A stretch of 64,000 nt of DNA, taken from contig UQJU01000003.1 in the NCBI GenBank assembly GCA_900541355.1, positions 1 through 64,000 of the forward strand, given 5' to 3'. Both the position numbers and the translations under genes were made by a program. Under the pieces are notes generated by a model. That model saw only the letters and a program-made list of their open reading frames with translations, was not told where the DNA came from and searched no databases. Below, piece by piece: positions 24,743-32,217 of this stretch; within the stretch, counting starts at the first letter, position 1, and each line of letters opens with the position of its first letter. This DNA is from Candidatus Avelusimicrobium fimicolum. Lineage in GTDB: Bacteria; Elusimicrobiota; Elusimicrobia; Elusimicrobiales; Elusimicrobiaceae.

Positions 24743-24930
24743 ATCTTAATCTCTGTTATATGTCCTGTTGATTGCGTGGATAATGTGATTTTACCTATAC
24801 AACTTGTTTGTGATAATTGTGTATAACCCGGTTTATTTATCCACATCATCCACCGCAAAAAAATTTATGAGCCGTTTTTTAACCTTATTCCCAAGTTATC
24901 CACCGGTTATATACTACTTATCCACAGCCT
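24743..24930. other. oriC: Probable replication origin region (DnaA-box cluster)
   Basis: The spacer between dnaA and dnaN and the adjoining dnaA 3' end contain five DnaA boxes. Perfect TTATNCACA matches lie at 24818-24826 (reverse strand), 24837-24845 and 24918-24926. One-mismatch boxes lie at 24775-24783 (reverse strand) and 24896-24904. A-rich and T-rich tracts occur at 24856-24880. A further perfect box overlaps the dnaA start codon at 26274-26282. Flanking genes switch orientation around this point and parAB lies 6-8 kb away, all as expected of oriC. The unwinding element is not certain: the AT-rich stretch upstream of dnaA is an alternative, giving a bipartite origin. Confidence 0.75.
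24788..24816 (-). promoter_or_regulatory. Candidate dnaN promoter inside the DnaA-box cluster
   Basis: TTATCA (24816-24811) and TAAAAT (24793-24788) on the reverse strand are 17 nt apart. A DnaA box abuts the -35 and another spans the predicted start, so DnaA could regulate dnaN here. Confidence 0.45.
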
Positions 24931-26281
24931 TAATATCCAAGATAATTTGGTTTATTTCGGCTGCAAAAAAGGGATCCGTTTCTATTTTTTCTTTTACCAA
25001 GTCGCGTGCGTGGACCACTGTGCTATGGTCGCGGTTAAATTCCCGCCCGATTTCCGGCAGGGATAAATCCGTCAGTTCTGTTGTTAAAAACATGGCTATC
25101 TGGCGCGGCCACGCAATAGACTGGGTTTTGCGCTTGGAATTAAAATCTTCCATTTTTATATTAAAATGTTTGCCTACAATTTTTTTAATGGTATTGACGT
25201 TAATAGATAAATCATTGTCGCTTACCAAGATATCGGCCAGCAGTTCCTTGGCAATAGAAATAGTAGGCGTTACGCTGTGCATTCCGCAATAGGCCACCAA
25301 ACGGAAGAGGGAGCCTTCTAATTCGCGGATATTGGTTTGCACACCTTCTGCTATAAAGGCAAGCACATCATCACCAATATCAAAGTTAATACTATCTCGC
25401 TTTTGGCGCAAAATAGCGATGCGCGTTTCCAAATTAGGACGTTTTACTTCCACGCAGATACCGGAGAGTAAACGCGAAGATAAACGTTCATCTAATTCCA
25501 ACTGCTGTGGCGTTCTGTCTGACGACAACACTATTTGTTTATGGCTTTCAAACAGTGCGTTAAAAGTGTAGAAGAACTCCACCTCACTGGCAGATTTTCC
25601 GGCTACAAATTGGATATCGTCCATTAAAAAACAATCCAAGGAACGGTATTTTTTGCGGAAACTTTCCGAGGCTTTATTTTGTAAGGCTTCAATGTATTCA
25701 CTCACAAATTCTTCGCCGGACATATATAATACCTTGGCATTTGGATTTTCCTTTAAAATTTGGTTTCCGATAGCGTGCAGTAAGTGGGTTTTACCGAGTC
25801 CGGGGGAAGAATAAATAACCAAAGGATTATTTTCGCGGTTGCCTAATTTATGAACTACGGCCTCAGCCGCTTTATAAGCAAAGCGGTTGGAGGGGGATTC
25901 AATAAAGTTATCAAACATATAGGCGGAATTTAACCGCGAGGGAAAAGAATTCTTTTTTATCACAGGAGCCGTTGGGGCCGGTGCCGCGGGAATAACATCT
26001 TGCGCGGATTGCACTGCCGGGGCGGGTTCCTGGACGGAAACTTCGTAAACAATGGTAATTTCCGCGCCCAAATGTTTTAAAAAAGCGTCCTTTATAATAT
26101 GTTCGTAACGCTCGCGAATTGTTTTACCCCAAAATTGGTTGGGCAAAGAAATCGTGAGTATGTTGCCCGCGTAGCCAAATTGGGCCGGGCGGAGCCACAT
26201 ATCGTAAGTATCCTTGCCTATAATGTTTTCTATATCTTGAAAAACGGGAACTAATTGGGGTGTGTCCTGAAAATTATCCAC
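24914..26281 (-). CDS. dnaA: Chromosomal replication initiator DnaA
   Basis: DnaA binds DnaA boxes and melts oriC. The 455-residue product has the N-terminal domain I, a Pro/Ala linker, the AAA+ domain ([17 protein letters not shown]alker [14 protein letters not shown]alker B) and the C-terminal DNA-binding domain with the signature [15 protein letters not shown]. An ATG at 26383 would add 34 AT-coded residues; I prefer the GTG at 26281 (VDNFQDTPQ) because it gives the usual length, GGTGG lies 7 nt before it, and a strong promoter sits just upstream and would exclude the longer form. A DnaA box overlaps this start codon. Confidence 0.95.
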   Translation of the reverse strand: MDNFQDTPQLVPVFQDIENIIGKDTYDMWLRPAQFGYAGNILTISLPNQFWGKTIRERYEHIIKDAFLKHLGAEITIVYEVSVQEPAPAVQSAQDVIPAAPAPTAPVIKKNSFPSRLNSAYMFDNFIESPSNRFAYKAAEAVVHKLGNRENNPLVIYSSPGLGKTHLLHAIGNQILKENPNAKVLYMSGEEFVSEYIEALQNKASESFRKKYRSLDCFLMDDIQFVAGKSASEVEFFYTFNALFESHKQIVLSSDRTPQQLELDERLSSRLLSGICVEVKRPNLETRIAILRQKRDSINFDIGDDVLAFIAEGVQTNIRELEGSLFRLVAYCGMHSVTPTISIAKELLADILVSDNDLSINVNTIKKIVGKHFNIKMEDFNSKRKTQSIAWPRQIAMFLTTELTDLSLPEIGREFNRDHSTVVHARDLVKEKIETDPFFAAEINQIILDIKAVDK

Positions 26282-26282
26282 A
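26274..26282 (+). promoter_or_regulatory. DnaA box over the dnaA start codon
   Basis: Perfect TTATCCACA overlapping the GTG start (26281-26279). It may serve autorepression or origin function. Confidence 0.65.
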
Positions 26283-26312
26283 GTAAAGCCACCATAAAAT
26301 AATATATTCTTT

Positions 26313-26341
26313 ATAATACCACTTATTACGAACTCCGTCAA
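26313..26341 (-). promoter_or_regulatory. dnaA promoter
   Basis: TTGACG (26341-26336) and TATTAT (26318-26313) are 17 nt apart, with TGG before the -10 (extended form). The predicted start near 26306 leaves a 25-nt leader and supports the GTG at 26281 as the initiator. Confidence 0.75.
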
Positions 26342-26649
26342 ATAAAAATAATTAAAACGTTTAATAATGGGGTTAAAATGCAAAATAAAACGATTTTTAA
26401 AATTTTGGCTATATTTCTATTAAAAAATTGTAAAAGTGGTAAAAACGCGGTTTTTGCCAAAAAACACACTATTAAATAAACTAATCTCTTTTTTGGCTTG
26501 TGCGGGCGCGGTTCCTTTGTTATGATGCAAAGAAGCATAAAATATGATATATTATTAATAGGAATTATTATTAATAAGGATTTTTTTAATAATGAACTAA
26601 TTTGTAAAAAATAAAATAACTTCCTATTTTATTACAGATAAAACAGGAG
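26342..26649. other. AT-rich gene-free region upstream of dnaA
   Basis: No convincing gene. The stretch is strongly AT-rich, with a near-repeat ATTATTAATAGGAATT / ATTATTAATAAGGATT around 26550-26585. It could be the DNA-unwinding part of a bipartite origin, but no DnaA boxes were found inside it. Confidence 0.4.
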
Positions 26650-26706
26650 TTGTTGTGACCAATAAACAAAGTATAATGATGTATATACAGTTTATTGCAG
26701 ATAAAA
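26628..26706 (+). promoter_or_regulatory. Direct repeats flanking the promoter of the oxygen-defence operon
   Basis: TTTATTRCAGATAAAA occurs at 26628-26643 and 26691-26706 (15 of 16 identical), each with dyad arms TTTAT/ATAAA. Between them lies a promoter candidate TTGTTG (26650-26655)-N16-TATAAT (26672-26677). The second repeat sits just after the predicted start. The arrangement suggests a repressor or redox sensor operator; the regulator is unknown. Confidence 0.5.
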
Positions 26707-26752
26707 AATAAGATTGGTTACAGAAAATACCAAATTTTTATTAGAGGTGAGT

Positions 26753-27154
26753 ATGACAAAATTGAACGATATTTATAAATGCGAAACCTGCGGCAATATA
26801 GTGGAAGTAGTCCACGCGGCGGGGGGAGAATTATCCTGCTGTGGGCACGCTATGAAACTAATGCAGGCAGGTCTTTCCGACGGAGCGGCTGAAAAGCACG
26901 TCCCGGTGATAGAAAAAATTGAAGGCGGATACCGCGTAACTGTGGGGAGCGTGGAACACCCGATGCTGGATAACCATTATATTGAGTGGATTGAACTGGT
27001 TTGTGAAAAATGTGGCAAGGTTCAGCGCAAATATTTGAAGCCCGGAGAAAAACCGCAGGCAGAATTTAAGAGTGATTCGGATAAAGTAATAGCGCGTGAA
27101 TATTGCAATTTGCACGGTTTGTGGCAGTTTGTGGCAGAAGGAAAATTAATTTAA
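26753..27154 (+). CDS. dfx: Desulfoferrodoxin (superoxide reductase, two-iron type)
   Basis: This 133-residue cytoplasmic enzyme reduces superoxide to peroxide without making O2. The N-terminal desulforedoxin centre has Cys10, Cys13, Cys29 and Cys30 (CETC...CCG). The catalytic Fe site uses His49 (EKHVPV), His69 and His75 ([13 protein letters not shown]), Cys118 and His121 (CNLHGLW). Both iron centres are therefore intact. The ATG at 26753 is chosen for its AGAGGTGAG ribosome site; an upstream in-frame start lacks one. It leads an operon with flavodiiron protein, flavin reductase and rubredoxin. Confidence 0.95.
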   Translation: MTKLNDIYKCETCGNIVEVVHAAGGELSCCGHAMKLMQAGLSDGAAEKHVPVIEKIEGGYRVTVGSVEHPMLDNHYIEWIELVCEKCGKVQRKYLKPGEKPQAEFKSDSDKVIAREYCNLHGLWQFVAEGKLI

Positions 27155-27169
27155 GGGGAAAAACATAAT

Positions 27170-28366
27170 ATGATGCAAGCGGTAAAAATTTCGGAAAAAG
27201 TTTATTGGGTGGGGGCGATTGATTGGAATATTCGCGATTTCCACGGTTATTCCACCAAGCGCGGTACGACGTATAATGCTTATTTGGTAATGGGAGAAAA
27301 ACCCACTCTTATTGATACGGTTAAAAAGGAATTTTACGGCGAAATGATGGAGCGCATACAAAGCGTAATTGACCCGAAAAAAATCAAAATTATTATTTCC
27401 AACCACTCGGAAATGGACCACTCCGGCGCTTTACCCCAGGCCGTTAATTATATTGAGCCGGAAGAAGTCTATGTTTCTACAATGGGATTTAAAGACATTA
27501 CCGAGCAATTTCATTGTGATTTGAAGTTAAAAACCGTTAAAACAGGAGACCGCATTGACGTTGGCGGTGATACCATTTCGTTTGTAGAAGCGCGTATGCT
27601 GCATTGGCCGGACAGTATGTTTTCATACTTGGAAAAAGAGAACGTCCTGTTTACTAACGATGTGTTTGGTATGCACTATGCCACAGGAAAACTGTTTGAC
27701 GACGAAAACGAAGAACGTCTTTGGTTGTATGAAGCGGAAAAATATTATGCCAATATTGTATTGCCTTATTCCGATATTGTCTTGCGTTTTTTGGAGCAAG
27801 TTAAACAAATGGGATTGGCTCCGCGTTTAATTGCACCGGACCACGGTTTTATATGGCGCAAGGACCCGGCTAAAATCGTTAATTTATATGCTAAATGGGC
27901 CGCTCAGGCTCCTAAAAATAAGGCGGTTGTTGTTTACGATACTATGTGGGGCAGTACGGAAAAAATGGCTTCCTACATTACCGACGGTCTTCGCGCGGGC
28001 GGCACGGAAGTAAAACAACTTTCTATGCACAGCAACCACCGCAGCGACGTGGTTACAGAACTGCTGGACGCAAGTGCGCTGATTATCGGTTCGCCGGTAC
28101 TTAACAGCCAAATTTTTCCGTCTATGGCGGATATGCTTTGCTACTTAAAAGGCTTGCGCAAAAAAGGACTGATCGGGGCGGCTTTCGGCTCTTATGGTTG
28201 GAGCGGCGCGCCTATTGATGAATTAACTAAAACCTTGGAAGCAATGAAAGTGGAGGTGGTGGCTCCGGCTATTAAATCTCCTTTTGTTCCCGACGAGAAA
28301 GTAAAGCAAGCCTGCCGGGATTTAGGCTTACTTATCAGCCAAAAATTGGCTGAAAAAGTAAAATAA
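27170..28366 (+). CDS. fprA: Flavodiiron protein (A-type flavoprotein, O2/NO reductase)
   Basis: Flavodiiron proteins reduce O2 to water and/or NO to N2O in anaerobes. The 398-residue product has the metallo-beta-lactamase diiron domain with ligands His79-x-Glu81-x-Asp83-His84 (SNHSEMDHSG), His145, Asp164 and His225 (APDHG), and a C-terminal flavodoxin domain from about residue 252 (VVYDTMWGSTEKMA FMN loop). The diiron ligand set is complete. AGGGGA precedes the ATG pair. The second gene of the Dfx operon, it likely receives electrons from the rubredoxin and flavin reductase genes downstream. Confidence 0.95.
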   Translation: MMQAVKISEKVYWVGAIDWNIRDFHGYSTKRGTTYNAYLVMGEKPTLIDTVKKEFYGEMMERIQSVIDPKKIKIIISNHSEMDHSGALPQAVNYIEPEEVYVSTMGFKDITEQFHCDLKLKTVKTGDRIDVGGDTISFVEARMLHWPDSMFSYLEKENVLFTNDVFGMHYATGKLFDDENEERLWLYEAEKYYANIVLPYSDIVLRFLEQVKQMGLAPRLIAPDHGFIWRKDPAKIVNLYAKWAAQAPKNKAVVVYDTMWGSTEKMASYITDGLRAGGTEVKQLSMHSNHRSDVVTELLDASALIIGSPVLNSQIFPSMADMLCYLKGLRKKGLIGAAFGSYGWSGAPIDELTKTLEAMKVEVVAPAIKSPFVPDEKVKQACRDLGLLISQKLAEKVK

Positions 28367-28379
28367 CGGAGTATTTTAT

Positions 28380-28892
28380 ATGGCGGTAAACGACATTAAC
28401 AAAGGGCTTAATTATATCACGTACGGGCTGTATATTGTTACCACCTGTGAGGGGGAAAAAAAGAACGGGCTTATTGTAAATACCGTTTTTCAGGTAACGG
28501 CGGAACCGGCCCAAATGGCTATTTCCGTCAATAAAAATAGCCTTACGCACGATATGATTTTAAAAAGCCGCGTGTTTGCCGCTATGCCGCTTGAACAAAA
28601 TACGCCTTTGCCGTTTATTGGTATTTTTGGTTTCCGCTCCGGGCGGACCTTTGATAAATTGGCCAAGGTTCCCTATAAAATGGGTTTTTTGGGGTGCCCT
28701 ATCGTTGGGGAACATACACTTTCTTATATGGAAGTAGAGGTTAGCCAAACAGTAGATATGGGCACCCATACGCTTTTTATTGGGCAGGTAAAGGATGCGG
28801 GTGTGTTAAATCCGGAGGGAAAACCTTTGACGTATGATTATTATCATTACGTTATAAAAGGAAAAACGCCTGCGGGTGCTACGCATTTATAA
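28380..28892 (+). CDS. Flavin reductase domain protein (Hrb-type FMN protein)
   Basis: The 170-residue protein is a flavin reductase-like split-barrel FMN protein (GLYIVTTCEGEKKNGLIVNT, SRVFAAMPLEQNTPLPFIGIFGFRSGR, YHYVIKGKTPAGAT). It corresponds to the N-terminal half of high-molecular-weight rubredoxin (Hrb) of acetogens, where a flavin reductase domain is fused to rubredoxin and passes NAD(P)H electrons to the flavodiiron protein. Here the rubredoxin is a separate gene 20 nt downstream. Direct NAD(P)H oxidation by this protein is inferred from that family. Confidence 0.85.
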   Translation: MAVNDINKGLNYITYGLYIVTTCEGEKKNGLIVNTVFQVTAEPAQMAISVNKNSLTHDMILKSRVFAAMPLEQNTPLPFIGIFGFRSGRTFDKLAKVPYKMGFLGCPIVGEHTLSYMEVEVSQTVDMGTHTLFIGQVKDAGVLNPEGKPLTYDYYHYVIKGKTPAGATHL

Positions 28893-28912
28893 AAAAATGG
28901 GAGGAGTAAATT

Positions 28913-29074
28913 ATGGTGAAATATGTTTGCGAAGTTTGCGGTTATGTGTATGACCCGGCGGTGGGCGACCCGGATAACGGAGTCCCGGCCGGAACCAAGT
29001 GGGAAGATGTAAAAGAGGACTGGATTTGCCCGGTTTGCGGGGTAGGAAAGGACCAGTTTAAGCCGCAAAATTAA
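28913..29074 (+). CDS. rub: Rubredoxin
   Basis: This 53-residue gene encodes a canonical rubredoxin: [15 protein letters not shown], then [14 protein letters not shown], giving the two CxxC knuckles that bind one iron. It moves single electrons between the flavin reductase and the flavodiiron protein and superoxide reductase encoded upstream. GGGAGGAG lies before the ATG at 28913. It is the last gene of the operon and is followed by terminator-like hairpins. Confidence 0.95.
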   Translation: MVKYVCEVCGYVYDPAVGDPDNGVPAGTKWEDVKEDWICPVCGVGKDQFKPQN

Positions 29075-29126
29075 AATTAGGGGCTGTTTTGAAAAAAATG
29101 CTTAAATTTTAAGTATTTTTTACACA

Positions 29127-29160
29127 TAAAAAACGGGTGCATTTTAAGGCCCGTTTTTTT
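29127..29160 (+). terminator. Terminator of the oxygen-defence operon
   Basis: AAAAACGGG, a 13-nt loop, CCCGTTTTT and further T residues; a second weaker hairpin (CTTAAAATTTAAG type) precedes it at 29100-29120. Confidence 0.75.
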
Positions 29161-29198
29161 GTTCTGTTTTACAACCCGCGTACAAGTGTTAAACTTGG

Positions 29199-29204
29199 TA
29201 TAAT
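29199..29204 (+). promoter_or_regulatory. Extended -10 box placed for a leaderless glycosyltransferase transcript
   Basis: TGG-TATAAT ends 7 nt before the ATG at 29212; no Shine-Dalgarno is visible. Confidence 0.6.
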
Positions 29205-29211
29205 AAGAAAT

Positions 29212-30321
29212 ATGAAAATTTTATATGTTATTACTTCAACTGATGTGGGGGGGGCGGAAAAAGCCCTTTTGGAACTATCTGTAAAAACAGCCCAAGTTCA
29301 CTCTGTGCGGGTGGTCTGTTTAAAACCGCTTGGCCCGGTGGCACAGGAATTAACCAAACATCACATTGAGGTAATAAGCCTAAATATGCGCGGCTATGGT
29401 GGGCGGATTATCCAAAAATTAGCGGCGCAGATAAAAGATTTTCAGCCGGATATTGTGCACGCTATGCTCTACCGCGCAATAGAATATGCCCGGGTGGCAT
29501 GTGCAGGCAAAAAAGTGAAACTTATTAGTGCTCCGCATTTTGACTTATCTAAAAAGATTTTTCCGCTCCGATGGGCAGATAAACTATTAAAAGATTTAGA
29601 TACGCTGACAGTGGCAGAGTCCTTTTCAACGGCTCGGTATTTGATAGAAAAGCAAAAGTATAATAAAAATAAAGTTTATTTACTTCCAAACGGAGTGGAT
29701 AAAACTGTTTTTTATGCGGACGAAACACTGCGTGATAAAATGCGGAAAAAGTATGCCTACACCTCGGAGCATATTGTTTTTATAGAAGTGGCGCGTTTGA
29801 CCCCGGTTAAGGACCCTATGACTTTATTAAAGGCATTTCGTAATGTGGCACGAACGTATAAAAATGCCCGCTTGGTATATGTAGGAGAAGGAAAAAAACG
29901 GCCCGAATTAGAAGATTTTATCCGCCAAAACGGCTTGGAAAAAACAGTCTTGTTAGCCGGAAAGCAGGATAATATTAATGAGTGGCTTAATATGGCAGAT
30001 GTGTTTGTTTTGCCGTCCATAGAAGAATCTTTGCCTTTATCTTTACTGGAATCTATCCAAGTAGGATTGCCTTGCTTAGTTAGTAAAGTAGGCGATATGC
30101 CTTTGTGGGTAGAACACGGGAAAAATGGATTTGTTTTCCCATCCAAAGACATTACGCTATTAAGTTGCTTTATGGCAGAATTGATAAATAATGCACAACT
30201 GCGCGAAACAATGAGGGGTAATTCTCTTCAAATTTCCAAGCGGATTGGGCAGAGTTCTCAACAATATCAACAAATTTATCAACAAGTTTTAAACAATAGT
30301 TTTCACGTGAAAACAAATTAG
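29212..30321 (+). CDS. GT4-family glycosyltransferase
   Basis: The 369-residue product is a GT-B fold retaining glycosyltransferase: N-terminal MKILYVITSTDVGGAEKALL with the Gly-Gly-Ala-Glu motif, acceptor domain, and the C-terminal donor-binding domain (IEVARLTPVKDPMTLLKAF; YVGEGKKRPELEDFI; ADVFVLPSIEESLPLSLLES with the E-x7-E motif). It probably adds a sugar to a cell-surface glycan or lipid; donor and acceptor are unknown. The start at 29212 fits the beginning of the fold and has a TATAAT 7 nt upstream. The 3' end contains a parS-like palindrome (30299-30314) as part of the coding sequence. lepB follows 8 nt downstream. Confidence 0.88.
   Translation: MKILYVITSTDVGGAEKALLELSVKTAQVHSVRVVCLKPLGPVAQELTKHHIEVISLNMRGYGGRIIQKLAAQIKDFQPDIVHAMLYRAIEYARVACAGKKVKLISAPHFDLSKKIFPLRWADKLLKDLDTLTVAESFSTARYLIEKQKYNKNKVYLLPNGVDKTVFYADETLRDKMRKKYAYTSEHIVFIEVARLTPVKDPMTLLKAFRNVARTYKNARLVYVGEGKKRPELEDFIRQNGLEKTVLLAGKQDNINEWLNMADVFVLPSIEESLPLSLLESIQVGLPCLVSKVGDMPLWVEHGKNGFVFPSKDITLLSCFMAELINNAQLRETMRGNSLQISKRIGQSSQQYQQIYQQVLNNSFHVKTN
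30299..30314 (+). promoter_or_regulatory. parS: parS-like palindrome, copy 1
   Basis: GTTTTCACGTGAAAAC, a perfect 16-bp palindrome centred on CACGTG. Typical chromosomal parS is TGTTTCACGTGAAACA; the core TTTCACGTGAAA is shared and the outer two base pairs on each side differ. It lies at the 3' end of the glycosyltransferase gene. It is identical to the copy at 31301 near parA. Confidence 0.75.
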
Positions 30322-30329
30322 GAGTTTTT

Positions 30330-31298
30330 ATGGAACAACGTCTTTTTGCAGTGGCGTGTATTATGTACGCCTTTACGTTATTTACCCGCTATTTAAATAA
30401 AAAGAATAAATTAAATTCTAGTATGTCTTTTGCTTGGTGGCACGGTAGTTTTTTGTTTATTATTTTATCCTGTGCGGTGTATGTTTTAACCTTTGTAATG
30501 GGTGGCGGAGCGGGAGAACCCTTAAACTGGTCCAGACTTATTTGGGGTATTGTTTTATCTTTGGGGTGTGCAATATATAGCCTGCTTAAAGGAAAAAAAG
30601 CCACAGATGATAAAAGAAAGAAAATAATGAAGGCGGACTTGGAGTGGAGTAATACGGTATATTTTGCCGGGTTTGTGGCCTCTATTGTGATGTTCTTTTT
30701 TATACAGGCTTTTAAAATTCCCTCCGCTTCTATGCGTTATACTTTGGTGGAGGGGGACCATTTGTTTGTAAATAAAGCATCTTATGGTTTCCGTATTCCG
30801 TTTACGAATGTGCGCTTTGGTGCGTATGAACAGATTAAACCGGGGGATATTATTGTTTTTCAATTTCCCGCTAAGGATCGCTCTCAACAAAATTGCGGCG
30901 GTAGCCAATATGGCAAAGATTTTGTTAAGCGCATAATTGCTATGCCCGGCGATACGGTTCAAATAAAAAACGGTCGTCCGTGGGTGAATGGAAAAGAACT
31001 TCCTAAGCAAGATTATGAGGTTTATGAGAATTTGGAACGAGTCCCTTATTTTGAGGTAGATGATAAAGAAGAATATCAGAACTTGTGGGAAGAACATTTA
31101 TTGGATAATTATTTAGGAATTGAATTGCGTGATTCTTTTGGTCCGGTTGTGGTTCCTGAAAATTCCTATTTTGCTATGGGGGATAATAGAGATAATTCCT
31201 GTGATTCCCGTTTTTGGGGTCCCGTTCCGCGCGAAAATATCAAAGGAAAGGCTTGGTTTGTACATTGGCCGCTTAGCCGTATCCGTTGGATTAAATAA
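30330..31298 (+). CDS. lepB: Signal peptidase I
   Basis: LepB removes signal peptides from exported proteins at the inner membrane. The catalytic Ser134 is in IPSASM and the general-base Lys200 in DFVKRIIAMPGD; the later motif GDNRDNSCDSRFWG is intact. The 322-residue protein has about four hydrophobic segments before the active site (residues 5-20, 40-58, 70-86, 108-128), more than the two in E. coli LepB. AGGAG lies before the ATG. It lies between the two parS-like palindromes and upstream of parA. Confidence 0.93.
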   Translation: MEQRLFAVACIMYAFTLFTRYLNKKNKLNSSMSFAWWHGSFLFIILSCAVYVLTFVMGGGAGEPLNWSRLIWGIVLSLGCAIYSLLKGKKATDDKRKKIMKADLEWSNTVYFAGFVASIVMFFFIQAFKIPSASMRYTLVEGDHLFVNKASYGFRIPFTNVRFGAYEQIKPGDIIVFQFPAKDRSQQNCGGSQYGKDFVKRIIAMPGDTVQIKNGRPWVNGKELPKQDYEVYENLERVPYFEVDDKEEYQNLWEEHLLDNYLGIELRDSFGPVVVPENSYFAMGDNRDNSCDSRFWGPVPRENIKGKAWFVHWPLSRIRWIK

Positions 31299-31300
31299 CA

Positions 31301-31316
31301 GTTTTCACGTGAAAAC
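31301..31316 (+). promoter_or_regulatory. parS: parS-like palindrome, copy 2
   Basis: A second identical GTTTTCACGTGAAAAC, located in the spacer 3 nt after the lepB stop and 66 nt before parA. Two identical 16-bp palindromes within 1 kb, next to parAB and near the origin, are best explained as ParB-binding centromere sites. Confidence 0.8.
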
Positions 31317-31382
31317 AATAACCTTATATTGCAATTTAACACCAATTAATGTTTAATATATGTATAGAGAAACGGAGGATTT

Positions 31383-32216
31383 ATGGGAGAAATTGTCGTC
31401 ATTGCCAACCAAAAAGGCGGAGTAGGTAAAACCACTACTTCTATCAACCTTTCTTATGCATTGGCTTGTTTAAATCAAAATGTGTTGCTTGTAGATTTTG
31501 ACCCGCAAGGTAACGCCGGTTCTGGCTTGGGGGTAACGGTACAAGACGGCGATAAATCTGTATATCATTTACTTACCAAAACAGCCACATTTGAACAGGT
31601 GGTCCGCCAAACATCTAGCGAAATGTTAGATGTATTGCCTGCCTGCAAAGATTTATCCGGCGCTGAGGTGGAACTGGTAAATGTGCGCGGACGCGAAAAT
31701 ATACTTAAAGATGTCTTGGACCCGCTGCGCGCTATGTATGATTATATTATTATTGATTGTCCTCCGTCTTTGGGTCTTTTAACTTTAAACGCGATGATGG
31801 CCGCAGACAGTGTGATTACGCCTGTCCAATGCGAATATTATGCCTTGGAAGGGTTGGCCCACTTTATGAATACGGTGGCCAAAATTAAACAATTTTTGCA
31901 TCCAAAACTAAAAATGGACGGCGGCCTTTTGACAATGTATGACGCCCGGATGAATTTGTCTAAGCAAGTATTTGCCGAGGTCAGCCGATATTTTGGCGAC
32001 CAAGTATATAAAACGCCGATTCCGCGTAATATCCGTTTGGCTGAGGCTCCCAGTTTCGGGCAATCTATTTTCAATTATGACCCGGCTTGCCGCGGGGCCA
32101 ATGCGTATATCCAGTTGGCTATTGAATTTTTGGTCCGTCGCGGGGCTGATGCAAGTGCTTATAAAGATTTTAAGATGACGGGCGAACTCCCGGTGAATTA
32201 CGATTTTGGAGGATAA
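31383..32216 (+). CDS. parA: Chromosome partitioning ATPase ParA (Soj)
   Basis: ParA is a DNA-binding Walker-type ATPase that moves ParB-parS complexes and often controls DnaA. The 277-residue product has the deviant Walker A KGGVGKTT (11-18) with the signature Lys, the A' motif DFDPQGNAGSGLG and Walker B YIIIDCPPSLGLLTLNA. There is no N-terminal HTH, so it is the chromosomal Soj type. ACGGAGGA precedes the ATG. parB begins immediately after it. Confidence 0.95.
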   Translation: MGEIVVIANQKGGVGKTTTSINLSYALACLNQNVLLVDFDPQGNAGSGLGVTVQDGDKSVYHLLTKTATFEQVVRQTSSEMLDVLPACKDLSGAEVELVNVRGRENILKDVLDPLRAMYDYIIIDCPPSLGLLTLNAMMAADSVITPVQCEYYALEGLAHFMNTVAKIKQFLHPKLKMDGGLLTMYDARMNLSKQVFAEVSRYFGDQVYKTPIPRNIRLAEAPSFGQSIFNYDPACRGANAYIQLAIEFLVRRGADASAYKDFKMTGELPVNYDFGG

Positions 32217-32217
32217 G

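Noticed and set aside
26378..26479. 33-codon forward frame with a hydrophobic start ([15 protein letters not shown]...)
   Set aside because: It lies in a very AT-rich stretch where short Ile/Lys/Leu-rich frames arise by chance, and has only a weak GGGGTT upstream; no further support.
26338..26538. 66-codon reverse frame upstream of dnaA, checked as a possible rpmH
   Set aside because: The protein is low-complexity hydrophobic and does not match L34; no ribosome site; the dnaA promoter lies at its 3' end.
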